Of a DNA stretch of 64,000 nucleotides, positions 53,523 to 62,541 are shown one piece after another (position 1 is the stretch's first letter; each line of letters starts with the position of its first letter). This stretch comes from Candidatus Aalborgiella aggregata (GTDB lineage: Bacteria > Pseudomonadota > Gammaproteobacteria > Burkholderiales > Burkholderiaceae_C), in assembly GCA_016705065.1 (NCBI GenBank), contig JADIYY010000002.1, positions 62,001 through 126,000 on the forward strand, read 5' to 3'. The position numbers were made by a program, and so were the translations under genes. Under the pieces are notes generated by a model that was not told the origin of the DNA, searched no databases, and was given only the letters and a program-made list of their open reading frames with translations.

Positions 53523-55064
53523 TTATTTTTTGGCCTTCGCCTTGGCATACTTCACGGCATGGTTTGAATCACTATTGGCATTCAACAAGTAGTGAAGCAG
53601 CAAGAGCACTGGTCGACCTGTCGCACCTTTGGCTGCACCGCTCTTCCATGCGGTACCGGCGATGTCCAGATGTGCCCACGGGTATTTAGCTGTGAATTTT
53701 TGTAGGAATTTGGCGGCTGTGATGGAACCGCCCGCGCGACCCGCCACGTTGGCCATGTCGGCAAAGTTAGATTTCAAACCTTCTGCATATTCTTCATCCA
53801 AAGGCATGCGCCAGCAAGGGTCACCACTTTGTTCGCCAGCTTCCAATAATGATTGCGCCAAGGCATCGTCGCTGCTGAACATGCCACTACGCAGATTGCC
53901 CAGTGCAATCACGCACGCACCGGTGAGGGTGGCAATGTCAATTACCGCTTTAGGTTTGAACCGTTCAGCGTAAGTTAAGGCATCGCACAAAACCAAACGG
54001 CCTTCAGCATCGGTGTTCAAGTTCTCTATGGTTTGCCCGCTCATACTGGTGACCACATCACCTGGTTTGACCGCTTTGCCGCTGGGCATGTTTTCGCAAG
54101 CGGGTATCAGCCCTACCACGTTAATTTTAGGTTGCAAGCCAGCCAGCGCACGAAATGTTCCTAACACGCTGGCTGCGCCACACATGTCAAACTTCATCTC
54201 ATCCATCTCTGGTCCTGGTTTGAGAGAGATGCCACCTGTGTCAAAGGTGATGCCTTTACCCACCAACACAGTTGGGGCATCAGTCTTTGCCGCACCACTG
54301 TATTTCAAAACGATGAAGCGCAACGGCTGGTCTGAACCCTGCGCCACCGACATGAATGAGCCCATGCCCAATTTGCTCACTTCTTTCAAGCCCAGCACAT
54401 CGACACTGAGGTTTTTGTATTTGTCTAAACTTTGCGCCGCTTTACCCAACAAGGTCGGTGTGGCATGGTTAGCAGGCCGATTGCCCCACTCTTTTGCATA
54501 CTCAATTCCGGATATAGCTGGCGCAATATAGGCCTGTGTTGCTATTAATTGTGTAGCACTCATGGCATCCTTGCGTACTGCCACCGTGATGTGGGTGAAT
54601 TTGCGCGCATCGGCTTTTGGCTTGGTGGTGGTATAGACATAGCTGGCATCTGCTGCAGCAAAAAAGGCAGCTTGTGCACTAGCAGCATCTGTACCATCTA
54701 CCAAATTCAAACTGATCACCAGCTTTTTGGATCCATTTGATTTAAGCCCAGCGACGGCTGTTGTAACCGCTGACTTAATGCTTTTTGTAGAGCCATCACC
54801 CGCACCTACCAATACCAAGCGTGTGGCTTGGGTGAGTGTGTGGCGATAAATGTGCAGGATCTTGCCCAGCTTGGCATCGAAATCACCGTCACTCATGGCT
54901 TGTGCAATCAAATCTTGCATGCTATGCGGTGCAGTTGTCTTGGTTGCAGATGCTTTGCCTTTGGAATTTTCAGGTTTGAAAGTTTCAGGCACCAACAACA
55001 CCAGCGCATCGCAGGTGGTTTTGCAGGTTTGTGCCAAATCTTGGGCGATCAGTTTCAGTTCCAT
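53523..55064 (-). CDS. pepA: Leucyl aminopeptidase (M17 family)
   Basis: The 513-residue protein has the M17 catalytic domain: VGKGITFDTGGISLKPGPEM, MKFDMCGAASVLGTFRALA, and the signature ENLNTDAEGRLVLCDAL with metal-binding Asp and Glu residues. It removes N-terminal Leu and other residues from peptides. Residues about 170-184, between the N-terminal domain and the catalytic domain, are coded by a probable repeat-family relative. Divergent from lptF. Confidence 0.95.
   Translation of the reverse strand: MELKLIAQDLAQTCKTTCDALVLLVPETFKPENSKGKASATKTTAPHSMQDLIAQAMSDGDFDAKLGKILHIYRHTLTQATRLVLVGAGDGSTKSIKSAVTTAVAGLKSNGSKKLVISLNLVDGTDAASAQAAFFAAADASYVYTTTKPKADARKFTHITVAVRKDAMSATQLIATQAYIAPAISGIEYAKEWGNRPANHATPTLLGKAAQSLDKYKNLSVDVLGLKEVSKLGMGSFMSVAQGSDQPLRFIVLKYSGAAKTDAPTVLVGKGITFDTGGISLKPGPEMDEMKFDMCGAASVLGTFRALAGLQPKINVVGLIPACENMPSGKAVKPGDVVTSMSGQTIENLNTDAEGRLVLCDALTYAERFKPKAVIDIATLTGACVIALGNLRSGMFSSDDALAQSLLEAGEQSGDPCWRMPLDEEYAEGLKSNFADMANVAGRAGGSITAAKFLQKFTAKYPWAHLDIAGTAWKSGAAKGATGRPVLLLLHYLLNANSDSNHAVKYAKAKAKK
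54514..54557 (+). repeat. Probable repeat-family relative inside the pepA coding sequence
   Basis: Plus strand ATAGCTGGCGCAATATAGGC, then CTGTGTTGCTATTAATTGTG and TAGC. About 30 of 44 bases match the family core, with a shared GCTATTAA arm. The orientation is opposite to pepA. It is weaker than the acylase and murJ copies. Confidence 0.45.
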
Positions 55065-55104
55065 GGTTTTAGTCTTGTCATTTCAAAGGTTAATTAAAGG
55101 CGAT

Positions 55105-55153
55105 CTTATTTAAGCTCAACTTATTTGAGACCAACTTATTTCCGGTCTTATTT
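55105..55153. promoter_or_regulatory. Four direct CTTATTT repeats between pepA and lptF
   Basis: CTTATTT occurs at 55105, 55120, 55135 and 55147, with spacing of 15, 15 and 12 bases, in the divergent promoter region of pepA (start 55064) and lptF (start 55170). The near-helical spacing to an operator array is suggestive; the regulator is unknown. Confidence 0.45.
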
Positions 55154-55169
55154 CCGTAAAATAGCCTCA

Positions 55170-56339
55170 ATGTTATTCCATTCCTCCGTTAAAAAAGAAC
55201 TCAGCCGTACTTTTGGTGCCAGCTTGGTGGTTTTAATCACCGTGGTGATGACCATGATGCTGATACGGGTTCTCTTTTTAGCCAACCGTGGTCGCGTTAA
55301 CCCGGCGGAAGTTTTGTTGGTGATGGGCTATTTTGTTTTGGGACATTTACCCACCATTTTGGCTTTGTGCTTGTTCATCGCCATAGTAGCCACTTTGTCG
55401 CGCATGTACCGCGACAGCGAGATGGTGATATGGTTTGGCAGTGGTCGCGGTTTGACCAGCTTGTTAAGACCTCTGGCGAGTTTTTCATGGCCCGTGTGTG
55501 TGGTGATTGCAGTTCTGGCTCTTTTTGTATGGCCGTGGACGAATGAACAAACGCAAAACCTGCGCATTCAGTTTGAGCAACGCAGCGATTTGGAGCGCAT
55601 TGCGCCAGGTACATTTCAAGAGTCAGCCAAGGGTAACAGAGTCTTTTTTATCGACAAAGACAACTCAGCTCAACAAATCAAACAACCGAAACCACAGACT
55701 GGGGTGCAAGGGCAAGTCTTGGGCAGCAGCAATATTTTTATTTCCGAAGTGTCCAATGGCAAAGAAGCGGTGACAACGGCACGCTCTGGTCAATTTGAAA
55801 TGCGTGATGGCAGACAGTATCTGGTACTTAAAGATGGCAAGCGAATTGAAACCGACATCGCTACTGGTCAAACCAAGGTCAGTAGCTTTGCTTCATACGC
55901 CAGTTTGGTTAAATCGGTCAATATCAACCCCTTTGAAGGTGGACCATCCAAAACAAAAAACAGTTTGGACTTGGTGACCACACCAACACCCAATAATTTA
56001 GGAGAACTGGCTTGGCGTTTGGGTTTGGCTTTTTGTGCGTTTAACTTCATTATTTTAGGCATCGCTGTTTCTAGCGGTAATGCACGCAGCAGCCGTAATG
56101 GGAGCTTTCTTTTTGCGTTGCTGGCTTTTGCGTTTTATTACAACCTGATTAATTTGAGCCAAAGTTGGATTGCTTCCGGCAACTATTCGTTTTGGGGCTT
56201 GCTCATTGTTTTACATGGCGGCGCTCTGATTATTGGCGTGCTTTGGTTAACCAAGCGTCATAACAATTGGTCACTGCGCTCATGGTTGCGTATGCGTATG
56301 AACAAGCGCGTCGGCAAGGGAACTGAGGTGACAGTATGA
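55170..56339 (+). CDS. lptF: LPS export ABC transporter permease LptF
   Basis: The 389-residue protein has the LptF/LptG family layout: N-terminal membrane helices, SRMYRDSEMVIWFGSGRGLTS (coupling region), a periplasmic jelly-roll domain and three C-terminal helices. It forms the LptB2FG complex extracting LPS from the inner membrane. ATG 55170 fits the usual start MLFHSSVKKELSRTF. It overlaps lptG by four bases. Confidence 0.95.
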   Translation: MLFHSSVKKELSRTFGASLVVLITVVMTMMLIRVLFLANRGRVNPAEVLLVMGYFVLGHLPTILALCLFIAIVATLSRMYRDSEMVIWFGSGRGLTSLLRPLASFSWPVCVVIAVLALFVWPWTNEQTQNLRIQFEQRSDLERIAPGTFQESAKGNRVFFIDKDNSAQQIKQPKPQTGVQGQVLGSSNIFISEVSNGKEAVTTARSGQFEMRDGRQYLVLKDGKRIETDIATGQTKVSSFASYASLVKSVNINPFEGGPSKTKNSLDLVTTPTPNNLGELAWRLGLAFCAFNFIILGIAVSSGNARSSRNGSFLFALLAFAFYYNLINLSQSWIASGNYSFWGLLIVLHGGALIIGVLWLTKRHNNWSLRSWLRMRMNKRVGKGTEVTV

Positions 56340-57499
56340 ACACCATTCGCCGCTTGATCTACAAAGAGACCATCATTTCCGTGGCACTGGTTGCTTTGGG
56401 ATTTTTGTCCTTGTTTTTCTTCTTTGACTTTGTCGATGAACTCAGCCACATTGGCAAGTCTTTCAATGGTTCACTTTATGGCAGTTACCAGGTACAGCAT
56501 GCTTTGCTTTATGTGATGCTGCTGATGCCCAACCACTTGTACGAATTGCTGCCCATCACCGTCTTGATTGGTGGCGTTTTGGTGATGGCACGTTTTGCAC
56601 AAAGCTCTGAATTCACCATTTTGCGCACCAGCGGTTTAGGGCCAGGCCTGGCTCTCAAATTATTGGTTGGTTTAGGTGCCTTGTTCATTGCATTTACTTT
56701 TGTGGTGGGCGACTACATCACGCCATTGGCAGACCGCACCGCGCAACTGCTGAAGGCACGCTATATGGGGCAAATATCCATTGGGCAAACAGGGGCGTGG
56801 CTCAAAGAAAAGCAAGAAAAAAGTGCTTATGCTGTCAACATCTCAGCGATGTCCGCAGATGGACAAATGCGTGGCGTACGATTGTTTGAATTTGATGCAA
56901 AAGGAACAGTGTTGTCCTTGACAACGGCCAAGCAAGCGAGTTTTGGTGAAGATGGTACATGGAATTTATTGGATGTGAAACGCCGTGAATTTTCCGGCAT
57001 TGTCACCAACTCCACCCCTACCGCCGACGTCGATGGTGGAACTATTGCTGAAAAACCAGTAGGCATTAAAACCGTCATCATGGATGAGCTGCACTGGCCA
57101 ACCACCATCAACGCTGGCATGGTCACCACCGCATTGCTCAAGCCCGACCGCATGGGCACTGTCGATTTGTTTCAATACATCCGGCATTTGGAGACCAACA
57201 AGCAAAATTCGCAAATGTATGAAATTCAATTCTGGAAAAAAGTGTTTTACCCCTTAAGCTGCTTGGTGATGTTGGTGTTGGCGTTGCCGTTTGCGTATTT
57301 ACATTTCCGTTCTGGAGGCATCACAGCCTATGTGTTTGTAGGGGTATTGATTGGTATCAGCTTCTTTGTTTTGAACAATATGTTTGAATACTTTGGCAAC
57401 CAAAATGCATGGAACCCACTTTTGACCGCTGCTGCGCCGAGTTTGGTCTATTCCATATTCTCTTTGGGCGCTTTTGGTTTTTTAATTTACAGACGCTGA
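56336..57499 (+). CDS. lptG: LPS export ABC transporter permease LptG
   Basis: The 387-residue LptF/LptG-family partner: FFDFVDELSHIGK near the first helix, LPITVLIGGVLVMARFAQSS and EFTILRTSGLGPG (coupling region), a periplasmic domain and C-terminal helices. It works with LptF and LptB. Start ATG 56336 overlaps the lptF stop (ATGA). Confidence 0.95.
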   Translation: MNTIRRLIYKETIISVALVALGFLSLFFFFDFVDELSHIGKSFNGSLYGSYQVQHALLYVMLLMPNHLYELLPITVLIGGVLVMARFAQSSEFTILRTSGLGPGLALKLLVGLGALFIAFTFVVGDYITPLADRTAQLLKARYMGQISIGQTGAWLKEKQEKSAYAVNISAMSADGQMRGVRLFEFDAKGTVLSLTTAKQASFGEDGTWNLLDVKRREFSGIVTNSTPTADVDGGTIAEKPVGIKTVIMDELHWPTTINAGMVTTALLKPDRMGTVDLFQYIRHLETNKQNSQMYEIQFWKKVFYPLSCLVMLVLALPFAYLHFRSGGITAYVFVGVLIGISFFVLNNMFEYFGNQNAWNPLLTAAAPSLVYSIFSLGAFGFLIYRR

Positions 57500-57511
57500 C
57501 CATCCAATCAC

Positions 57512-57886
57512 ATGACAAACATCACACAAGCAATCATCCTCTTCGGTCACGGCTCACGCGACCCTTTGTGGCATTTGCCAATACAAGCCGTTGCCGAACG
57601 ATTACGTCACCGCGGTACAGGCTCCACTATCACTTGCGCGTACCTTGAACTTACCGAGCCCAGCCTGCCCGCTTGCGCAGCACAGTTGGTTAACCAAGGT
57701 ATCACGCACATCAAAGTGGTACCCATGTTTTTAGGCGTAGGCAGGCATGCTCGGGAAGATTTGCCTGTGATCATGGCAGAACTGAAGCAAAGCCACCCTA
57801 ATGTGTCATTCACAGTGCAAGCAGCGGTAGGAGAAAACCCAGCCGTTTTAGACTTGCTTGCAGATGTCGCACTCAGCGAAAGTTAG
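57512..57886 (+). CDS. CbiX/SirB-type sirohydrochlorin chelatase
   Basis: A 124-residue single-domain chelatase with the ILFGHGSRDPLW motif (catalytic His) and a second region HIKVVPMFLGVGRHAREDLP. Small CbiX proteins insert cobalt or iron into sirohydrochlorin. The cysB gene just downstream suits iron insertion for sirohaem of sulphite reductase. It lies 12 bases after lptG. Confidence 0.88.
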   Translation: MTNITQAIILFGHGSRDPLWHLPIQAVAERLRHRGTGSTITCAYLELTEPSLPACAAQLVNQGITHIKVVPMFLGVGRHAREDLPVIMAELKQSHPNVSFTVQAAVGENPAVLDLLADVALSES

Positions 57887-57963
57887 CAATTTCATAAGAA
57901 ATCGCCGATGTTTGCGGCATAATGAATTGATTCTATAGTCGCAATTCGTTATGAGCAAAAGCA

Positions 57964-58947
57964 ATGAACCTGCATCAGTTCCGCTTCGTCCAAGAAGCCG
58001 TTAAACGCAACCTCAACCTTACCGAAGCTGCCAAAGCCCTGCACACTTCACAGCCTGGCGTGTCCAAAGCCATTATTGAGCTGGAAGAAGAGCTGGGCAT
58101 TGAGATTTTTGCACGGCACGGCAAACGCTTGAAGCGCATCACCGAGCCGGGTCACCATGTGATCAACAGTGTCGATGTCATCATGCGCGAGCTGGGCAAT
58201 TTGAAACGCATTGGCGAGCAATTCAGCAAAGAAGACAGTGGCACCTTGTCGATTGCCACCACCCACACCCAGGCCCGCTATGTGCTGCCCAAACCGATTT
58301 CCGAACTGCGCAGCGCTTACCCCAAAGTCAATATCAGCCTGCACCAAGGTTCGCCCGAGCAAGTGGCACAGATGCTGATTGATGATGTGGCAGACATGGG
58401 CATCGCCACCGAATCACTGGCACAGTACGATCAATTGGTGACCCTTCCTTGTTATGAGTGGCAACACGTTTTAGTCATGCCCAAAGACCACCCATTGGCT
58501 AAGAAAAGCAATATACGACTGGAAGATTTAGCGCTGGAACCGCTCATCACCTACCACCCCTCGTACACCGGCCGCACCAAGATTGACCGTGCGTTTGAAA
58601 ATAAAAAACTGCACCCGCGCATTGCGCTGGAAGCCATTGATTCGGACGTGATCAAAACCTATGTTCGCACAGGTTTGGGCATTGGTATCGTGGCAGAAAT
58701 GGCCGTGCAAGCGGATGGCAATACGTCTGGCAACGCGTCTGGGGATTCCAACCAAGATTTGGCGGTGGTCAATGTAGGCCATTTGTTCGGCAAAAATGTG
58801 ACCCGTGTGGCCTTCAAACGCAGTGGCTATTTGCGTAATTTTGTTTATACCTTTGCCGAGCTGTTGAGCGAGCGCCTATCTAAAGCAGCAATTGTGAGCG
58901 CCATGAATGGCAAAGCAACAGGAGAAAACGATGACTATGCTATGTAG
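57964..58947 (+). CDS. cysB: CysB-family LysR regulator of sulphur assimilation
   Basis: The 327-residue LysR protein begins MNLHQFRFVQEAVKRNLNLT with an N-terminal winged helix (AAKALHTSQPGVSKAIIELE) and has the CysB/Cbl marker ATTHTQARYVLP in the effector domain, which senses acetylserine in CysB. It activates cysteine biosynthesis genes. The C-terminus carries an Asn/Ser/Gly-rich insertion around residues 255-262 not typical of the family. The aminotransferase start lies within its last codons. Confidence 0.92.
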   Translation: MNLHQFRFVQEAVKRNLNLTEAAKALHTSQPGVSKAIIELEEELGIEIFARHGKRLKRITEPGHHVINSVDVIMRELGNLKRIGEQFSKEDSGTLSIATTHTQARYVLPKPISELRSAYPKVNISLHQGSPEQVAQMLIDDVADMGIATESLAQYDQLVTLPCYEWQHVLVMPKDHPLAKKSNIRLEDLALEPLITYHPSYTGRTKIDRAFENKKLHPRIALEAIDSDVIKTYVRTGLGIGIVAEMAVQADGNTSGNASGDSNQDLAVVNVGHLFGKNVTRVAFKRSGYLRNFVYTFAELLSERLSKAAIVSAMNGKATGENDDYAM

Positions 58948-60085
58948 CAAATTGCCCAATGTGGGCATCACCATTTTTTCTGTCATGTCAGCGTTGGCAG
59001 CGGAAAACAAGGCTGTTAATTTAGGGCAAGGCTTTCCAGATTTTGATTGCGACCCAGCGCTTATCAAAGCGGTTACCGATGCCATGAACGCCGGGCACAA
59101 CCAATACCCACCCATGCCCGGTATGCCGCAACTGCGCCAGGCTATTGCCAACAAAATGCAAGCCTTGCATGGCAAAAGCTACGACGCCAATACCGAAATT
59201 ACCGTAACAGCCGGTGCCACGCAAGCCATCATCACCGCGATACTCGCTGTGGTGCACGCGGGTGACGAAGTCATTGTGCTGGAACCTTGCTACGACAGCT
59301 ATGTGCCCAACATTGAACTGGCAGGCGGCGTGGTGGTACGCGTGCCGTTAACGCCCGGCACCTTCAAGCCCGATTTTGGCAAAATCAAAAGCGCCATAAC
59401 CGCCAAAACCCGCGCCATCATCATCAACACGCCGCACAACCCCAGCGCCACCATCTGGACCAAAGCCGACATGCTGGCACTGCAAGAGTTGCTGGCACCC
59501 ACCAACATCTTGCTGATCAGCGACGAGGTGTACGAACACATGGTGTACGACGGGCAGCAGCACGAAAGCGTGGCGCGCTACCCCGACTTGGCCAAGCGTG
59601 CCTTTATCGTTTCCAGCTTTGGTAAAACCTACCATGTGACGGGCTGGAAAGTTGGCTTTGTAGCCGCACCCGCTGAGATGACGACTGAGTTTCGGAAAGT
59701 GCATCAGTTCAATGTGTTCACTGTCAACACACCCATGCAAATTGGCATTGCCAATTACATGGCAGACTCATCGCATTACCTGAACTTGCCCACGTTTTAC
59801 CAGCGCAAGCGCGATTTGTTTCGCGCTGGTTTGCAGTCCACCAAATTCAAACTCTTGCCTAACACTGGCAGCTACTTTCAATGCGTGGATATTTCAGGCA
59901 TCGCGCAAGGCAAACAAATGTCTGAAGCTGAGTTTTGCAAATGGCTCACCACCGAAATTGGCGTCGCCGCCATACCCTTATCGGCCTTTTATGGCGATGG
60001 CTTTGAACAAAAAATTGTGCGCTTTTGTTACGCCAAAAAAGACGAAACATTGCACGCAGCCTTAGACAAATTAAAGCGAATTTAA
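58931..60085 (+). CDS. PLP-dependent aminotransferase, methionine aminotransferase (YbdL)-like
   Basis: The 384-residue fold-type I aminotransferase: AVNLGQGFPDFDCDPALIKA, VTAGATQAIITAILAVVHAG, the NTPHNPSATIW loop, and the PLP-binding Lys in SSFGKTYHVTGWKVGFVAAP. The FSVMSALAAE opening resembles methionine aminotransferase YbdL, involved in methionine salvage. GGAG precedes ATG 58931. It overlaps cysB by 17 bases, which links it to sulphur metabolism. Confidence 0.92.
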   Translation: MTMLCSKLPNVGITIFSVMSALAAENKAVNLGQGFPDFDCDPALIKAVTDAMNAGHNQYPPMPGMPQLRQAIANKMQALHGKSYDANTEITVTAGATQAIITAILAVVHAGDEVIVLEPCYDSYVPNIELAGGVVVRVPLTPGTFKPDFGKIKSAITAKTRAIIINTPHNPSATIWTKADMLALQELLAPTNILLISDEVYEHMVYDGQQHESVARYPDLAKRAFIVSSFGKTYHVTGWKVGFVAAPAEMTTEFRKVHQFNVFTVNTPMQIGIANYMADSSHYLNLPTFYQRKRDLFRAGLQSTKFKLLPNTGSYFQCVDISGIAQGKQMSEAEFCKWLTTEIGVAAIPLSAFYGDGFEQKIVRFCYAKKDETLHAALDKLKRI

Positions 60086-60097
60086 ACAGGTTGATTC

Positions 60098-60949
60098 ATG
60101 CCAAATTTCGCTGCCAATTTGAGTTTTCTGTACACAGAGTTGCCCTTTTTAGACCGATTTGAAGCAGCAGCCAAAGATGGTTTCAAGGCGGTTGAATTTC
60201 TATTCCCCTATTCTTATGACTCGCAAGACATTGCCGTACGGCTGAAGACCAACGACTTAAAGCAAGTGTTATTCAACTTGCCGCCAGCGGGTGTGGATGC
60301 AAGCTCTATTGAGCAAGCATGGGTAAATGGCATGCGCGGCATAGCGTGCCTGCCAGAGCGTGAAAGCGAGTTTGCCCAAGGTTTGGATTTGGCTTTGCGT
60401 TATGCCGATGTATTGCAATGCAAGCAGTTGCACATGATGGCGGGCATCGTTCCAGCCGCTACCTCAACCGCAAGCGCCCAACAAACCTATATCCAAAATG
60501 CAAAATACGCTGGCCAACAAGCGGCAGCTCTGGGTATCAACATTTTGATAGAACCTATCAACATGCGCGACATGCCAGGCTATTTTCTCAACCGCCAAGA
60601 GCATGCACATGCCTTGCTACAAGCCATAGACCAACCCAATGTGAAAGTGCAAATGGACTTGTACCATTGCCAAATCATGGAAGGCGATGTGCTGCAGCCT
60701 TTGCAACAATATTTACCCACAGGCAAAGTCGCACACATCCAAATCGCCAACACGCCTGACCGCCACGAACCGAAAATCAACAATGTCCAAAACGGCGAAA
60801 TCAACTACGCTGCTGCGTTTGATTTGATCGATAGCTTGGGCTACACAGGCTGGATTGGTTGCGAATACAAGCCACGGCTTCAAGGTGAACTAACAGGCGA
60901 ATCCAGCGCCACCAGCATGGGCTTGGATTGGTTCAAACCCTATCGCTGA
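60098..60949 (+). CDS. hyi: Hydroxypyruvate isomerase family protein
   Basis: A 283-residue TIM-barrel sugar isomerase (AP endonuclease 2 family): FAANLSFLYTELPFLDRFEA, VEFLFPYSYDSQDIA, ILIEPINMRDMPGYFLNRQE, VQMDLYHCQIMEGD and HIQIANTPDRHEPKI, with metal-binding residues in the last three. It interconverts hydroxypyruvate and tartronate semialdehyde. It follows the aminotransferase by 12 bases. Repeat R9 follows it. Confidence 0.92.
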   Translation: MPNFAANLSFLYTELPFLDRFEAAAKDGFKAVEFLFPYSYDSQDIAVRLKTNDLKQVLFNLPPAGVDASSIEQAWVNGMRGIACLPERESEFAQGLDLALRYADVLQCKQLHMMAGIVPAATSTASAQQTYIQNAKYAGQQAAALGINILIEPINMRDMPGYFLNRQEHAHALLQAIDQPNVKVQMDLYHCQIMEGDVLQPLQQYLPTGKVAHIQIANTPDRHEPKINNVQNGEINYAAAFDLIDSLGYTGWIGCEYKPRLQGELTGESSATSMGLDWFKPYR

Positions 60950-61002
60950 GCGCAAACGGCAGCCATAACAGCTGAGTCTGCAACTTGACCTGCTCTTGGT
61001 AG

Positions 61003-61068
61003 AAATATATGAAAAATTGGCCTCTAGCCTGCGTATTGATTGCCTAAGGTGCTATCAAATATATAGCA
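61003..61068 (+). repeat. Intergenic repeat family, copy R9
   Basis: AAATATATGAAAAATTGGCC, then TCTAGCCTGCGTATTGATTG, then CCTAAGGTGCTATCAAATAT and ATAGC. It lies 53 bases after the hyi stop, in the same orientation, and upstream of the pilin accessory gene. Confidence 0.92.
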
Positions 61069-61147
61069 ATATCTCCATGCATCCAAATATTGAATTTTCC
61101 ACCGACTTGATAAAATCAAGTTCACTACAAACAAACTTTTATCAAGC

Positions 61148-61894
61148 ATGAACACAACACGAATACGCACTGCCTTCAAAGCTTTTGGCATTCATTTTGG
61201 CATCAGCTTGCTGGTGGCCGCCTTGGTTGCCTTATTGGTTTTCACAATTTGGTACCCCTACCCGTTTCGCGAATTGGCGGGTGGCAGAGATCTATTTATT
61301 TTGGTCATCGCGGTGGACATCATTTGCGGCCCGCTTTTAACGTCGATTCTCTTTTCACCCACCAAGCCCAAAAAGGAACTGATCACCGACATTTCCTTGG
61401 TCGTCATTGTTCAGTTGTTGGCCTTGGGCTATGGCATATGGAATGTTTGGTTGGCGCGGCCTGTTTATTTGGTGAACGATGGCAACCGTTTTCATGTGGT
61501 TTCCAGAATCAGTCTGGATTCCAAATATATAAACAGCCTAGAACCCGCCCTGCAACCCAAGTTTTTCAGTGGCCCCATGAAAGTCAGCATGCGCGAAGTG
61601 GCATTTTTTGAGCAAAGCACGGTTGACGCTTTAACACAAGCTGGCAAAAACAAATCTCTGCTTCCCCAGCTGTACGTTCCTTATGACGGTACAAAAGCCT
61701 ATCAAAACACTCAATCGGTGCAAAGCCTTATAAAACTCATGCCAGAGAAAAAGACTGATATTGAAACAATGGCCAAAACAGCAGGCACCAGCGAAGTGAA
61801 CCAACTTCATTTTGCCTATGTGTTAGGCCAAAAATCTTGGTTTGGTGTGCTAAATGCCAATGGTCAGATTCTTGGTTACACCTACTCGAAATAG
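61148..61894 (+). CDS. TfpX/TfpZ-type type IV pilin accessory protein
   Basis: A 248-residue protein with N-terminal membrane helices (FHISLLVAALVALLVF-like stretch, then FILVIAVDIICGPLL), a conserved short loop SPTKPKKELITDISLVVIVQ and a periplasmic C-terminal domain. These proteins act as pilin accessory factors, often next to the pilin gene, as is the case here (pilA at 62028, convergent). It sits between two same-orientation repeat copies, R9 and R10. The assignment rests on context and the SPTKPKKELITD motif. Confidence 0.82.
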   Translation: MNTTRIRTAFKAFGIHFGISLLVAALVALLVFTIWYPYPFRELAGGRDLFILVIAVDIICGPLLTSILFSPTKPKKELITDISLVVIVQLLALGYGIWNVWLARPVYLVNDGNRFHVVSRISLDSKYINSLEPALQPKFFSGPMKVSMREVAFFEQSTVDALTQAGKNKSLLPQLYVPYDGTKAYQNTQSVQSLIKLMPEKKTDIETMAKTAGTSEVNQLHFAYVLGQKSWFGVLNANGQILGYTYSK

Positions 61895-61898
61895 GTAA

Positions 61899-61964
61899 AA
61901 TATATGAAAAATTGGCCTCTAGACGGCGTATTTATTGCCTAAGGTGCTATTAAATATATAGCAA
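61899..61964 (+). repeat. Intergenic repeat family, copy R10
   Basis: AAATATATGAAAAATTGGCC, then TCTAGACGGCGTATTTATTG and CCTAAGGTGCTATTAAATAT, ending ATAGC. It starts 4 bases after the pilin accessory gene and is followed by the pilA terminator. Confidence 0.92.
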
Positions 61965-61986
61965 CTATTTCCATTTCTGGCAATAA

Positions 61987-62010
61987 AAAAGCCTCCCTAA
62001 GGAGGCTTTT
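61987..62010 (-). terminator. Rho-independent terminator of pilA
   Basis: Perfect stem AAAAGCCTCC/GGAGGCTTTT with a four-base loop. On the minus strand a T run follows. It lies 17 bases after the pilA stop. Confidence 0.9.
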
Positions 62011-62027
62011 CAAATAACAATTAAGTT

Positions 62028-62441
62028 TTAGAACGCTGCAGCAGCAACTAAACAAGTACTGGATGCTGCACCAGCTGGCCATACTTCACATGTCCAACCA
62101 CCGTTTGCGGCACCTGAAATCAATCGACCTCTCGCACCATTATTCAAGTTCCCTGTTACTGTAATCGCTGTACCAACACCACCAGCTTGTGCACATCCAG
62201 TTACTGGTGAGTTAGCTGCAACTGTAATGTTGCCACAGCCAGCAACACCTTCTGCAAGATTGATTTCTCCCTGCAATTTCGCAGCAGACAAACCAGCAAT
62301 TGAGCTAGCACCACCAGCACGCAAAACATAGTTTTGGTACTGAGGAATTGCAATAGCTGCCAAGATACCGATGATCGCGACGACGATCATCAATTCGATT
62401 AAGGTGAAACCTTTTTGTAGGTTACGTTTGATTTGTTTCAT
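62028..62441 (-). CDS. pilA: Type IV major pilin
   Basis: The 137-residue prepilin has leader MKQIKRNLQKG, the cleavage site before FTLIELMIVVAIIGILAAIA with conserved Glu5, and a short head domain. Four Cys residues in the head suggest one or two disulphide bonds. Mature pilin forms the type IV pilus for twitching, adhesion or uptake. A GGAG lies eight bases ahead of ATG 62441. The head is small and Gly/Ala/Asn-rich. Confidence 0.95.
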   Translation of the reverse strand: MKQIKRNLQKGFTLIELMIVVAIIGILAAIAIPQYQNYVLRAGGASSIAGLSAAKLQGEINLAEGVAGCGNITVAANSPVTGCAQAGGVGTAITVTGNLNNGARGRLISGAANGGWTCEVWPAGAASSTCLVAAAAF

Positions 62442-62526
62442 TCGAAAGCTCCTAAGTTAAAGAAAAGAAAATTAAGTTGTTGAAAGTCAAGGAAAATCGC
62501 CACAATCTGCTGGGCTTTTTGCAACG

Positions 62527-62541
62527 GCTACTGGCTTCCCA
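62527..62541 (-). promoter_or_regulatory. Possible sigma-54-type promoter of pilA
   Basis: On the minus strand TGGGAAGCCAGTAGC resembles the -24/-12 pattern (TGGCAC-N5-TTGC) with TAGC instead of TTGC. It lies about 85 bases ahead of the pilA ATG. Sigma-54 control of pilA is known in other bacteria, and the site is only a partial match. Confidence 0.35.
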
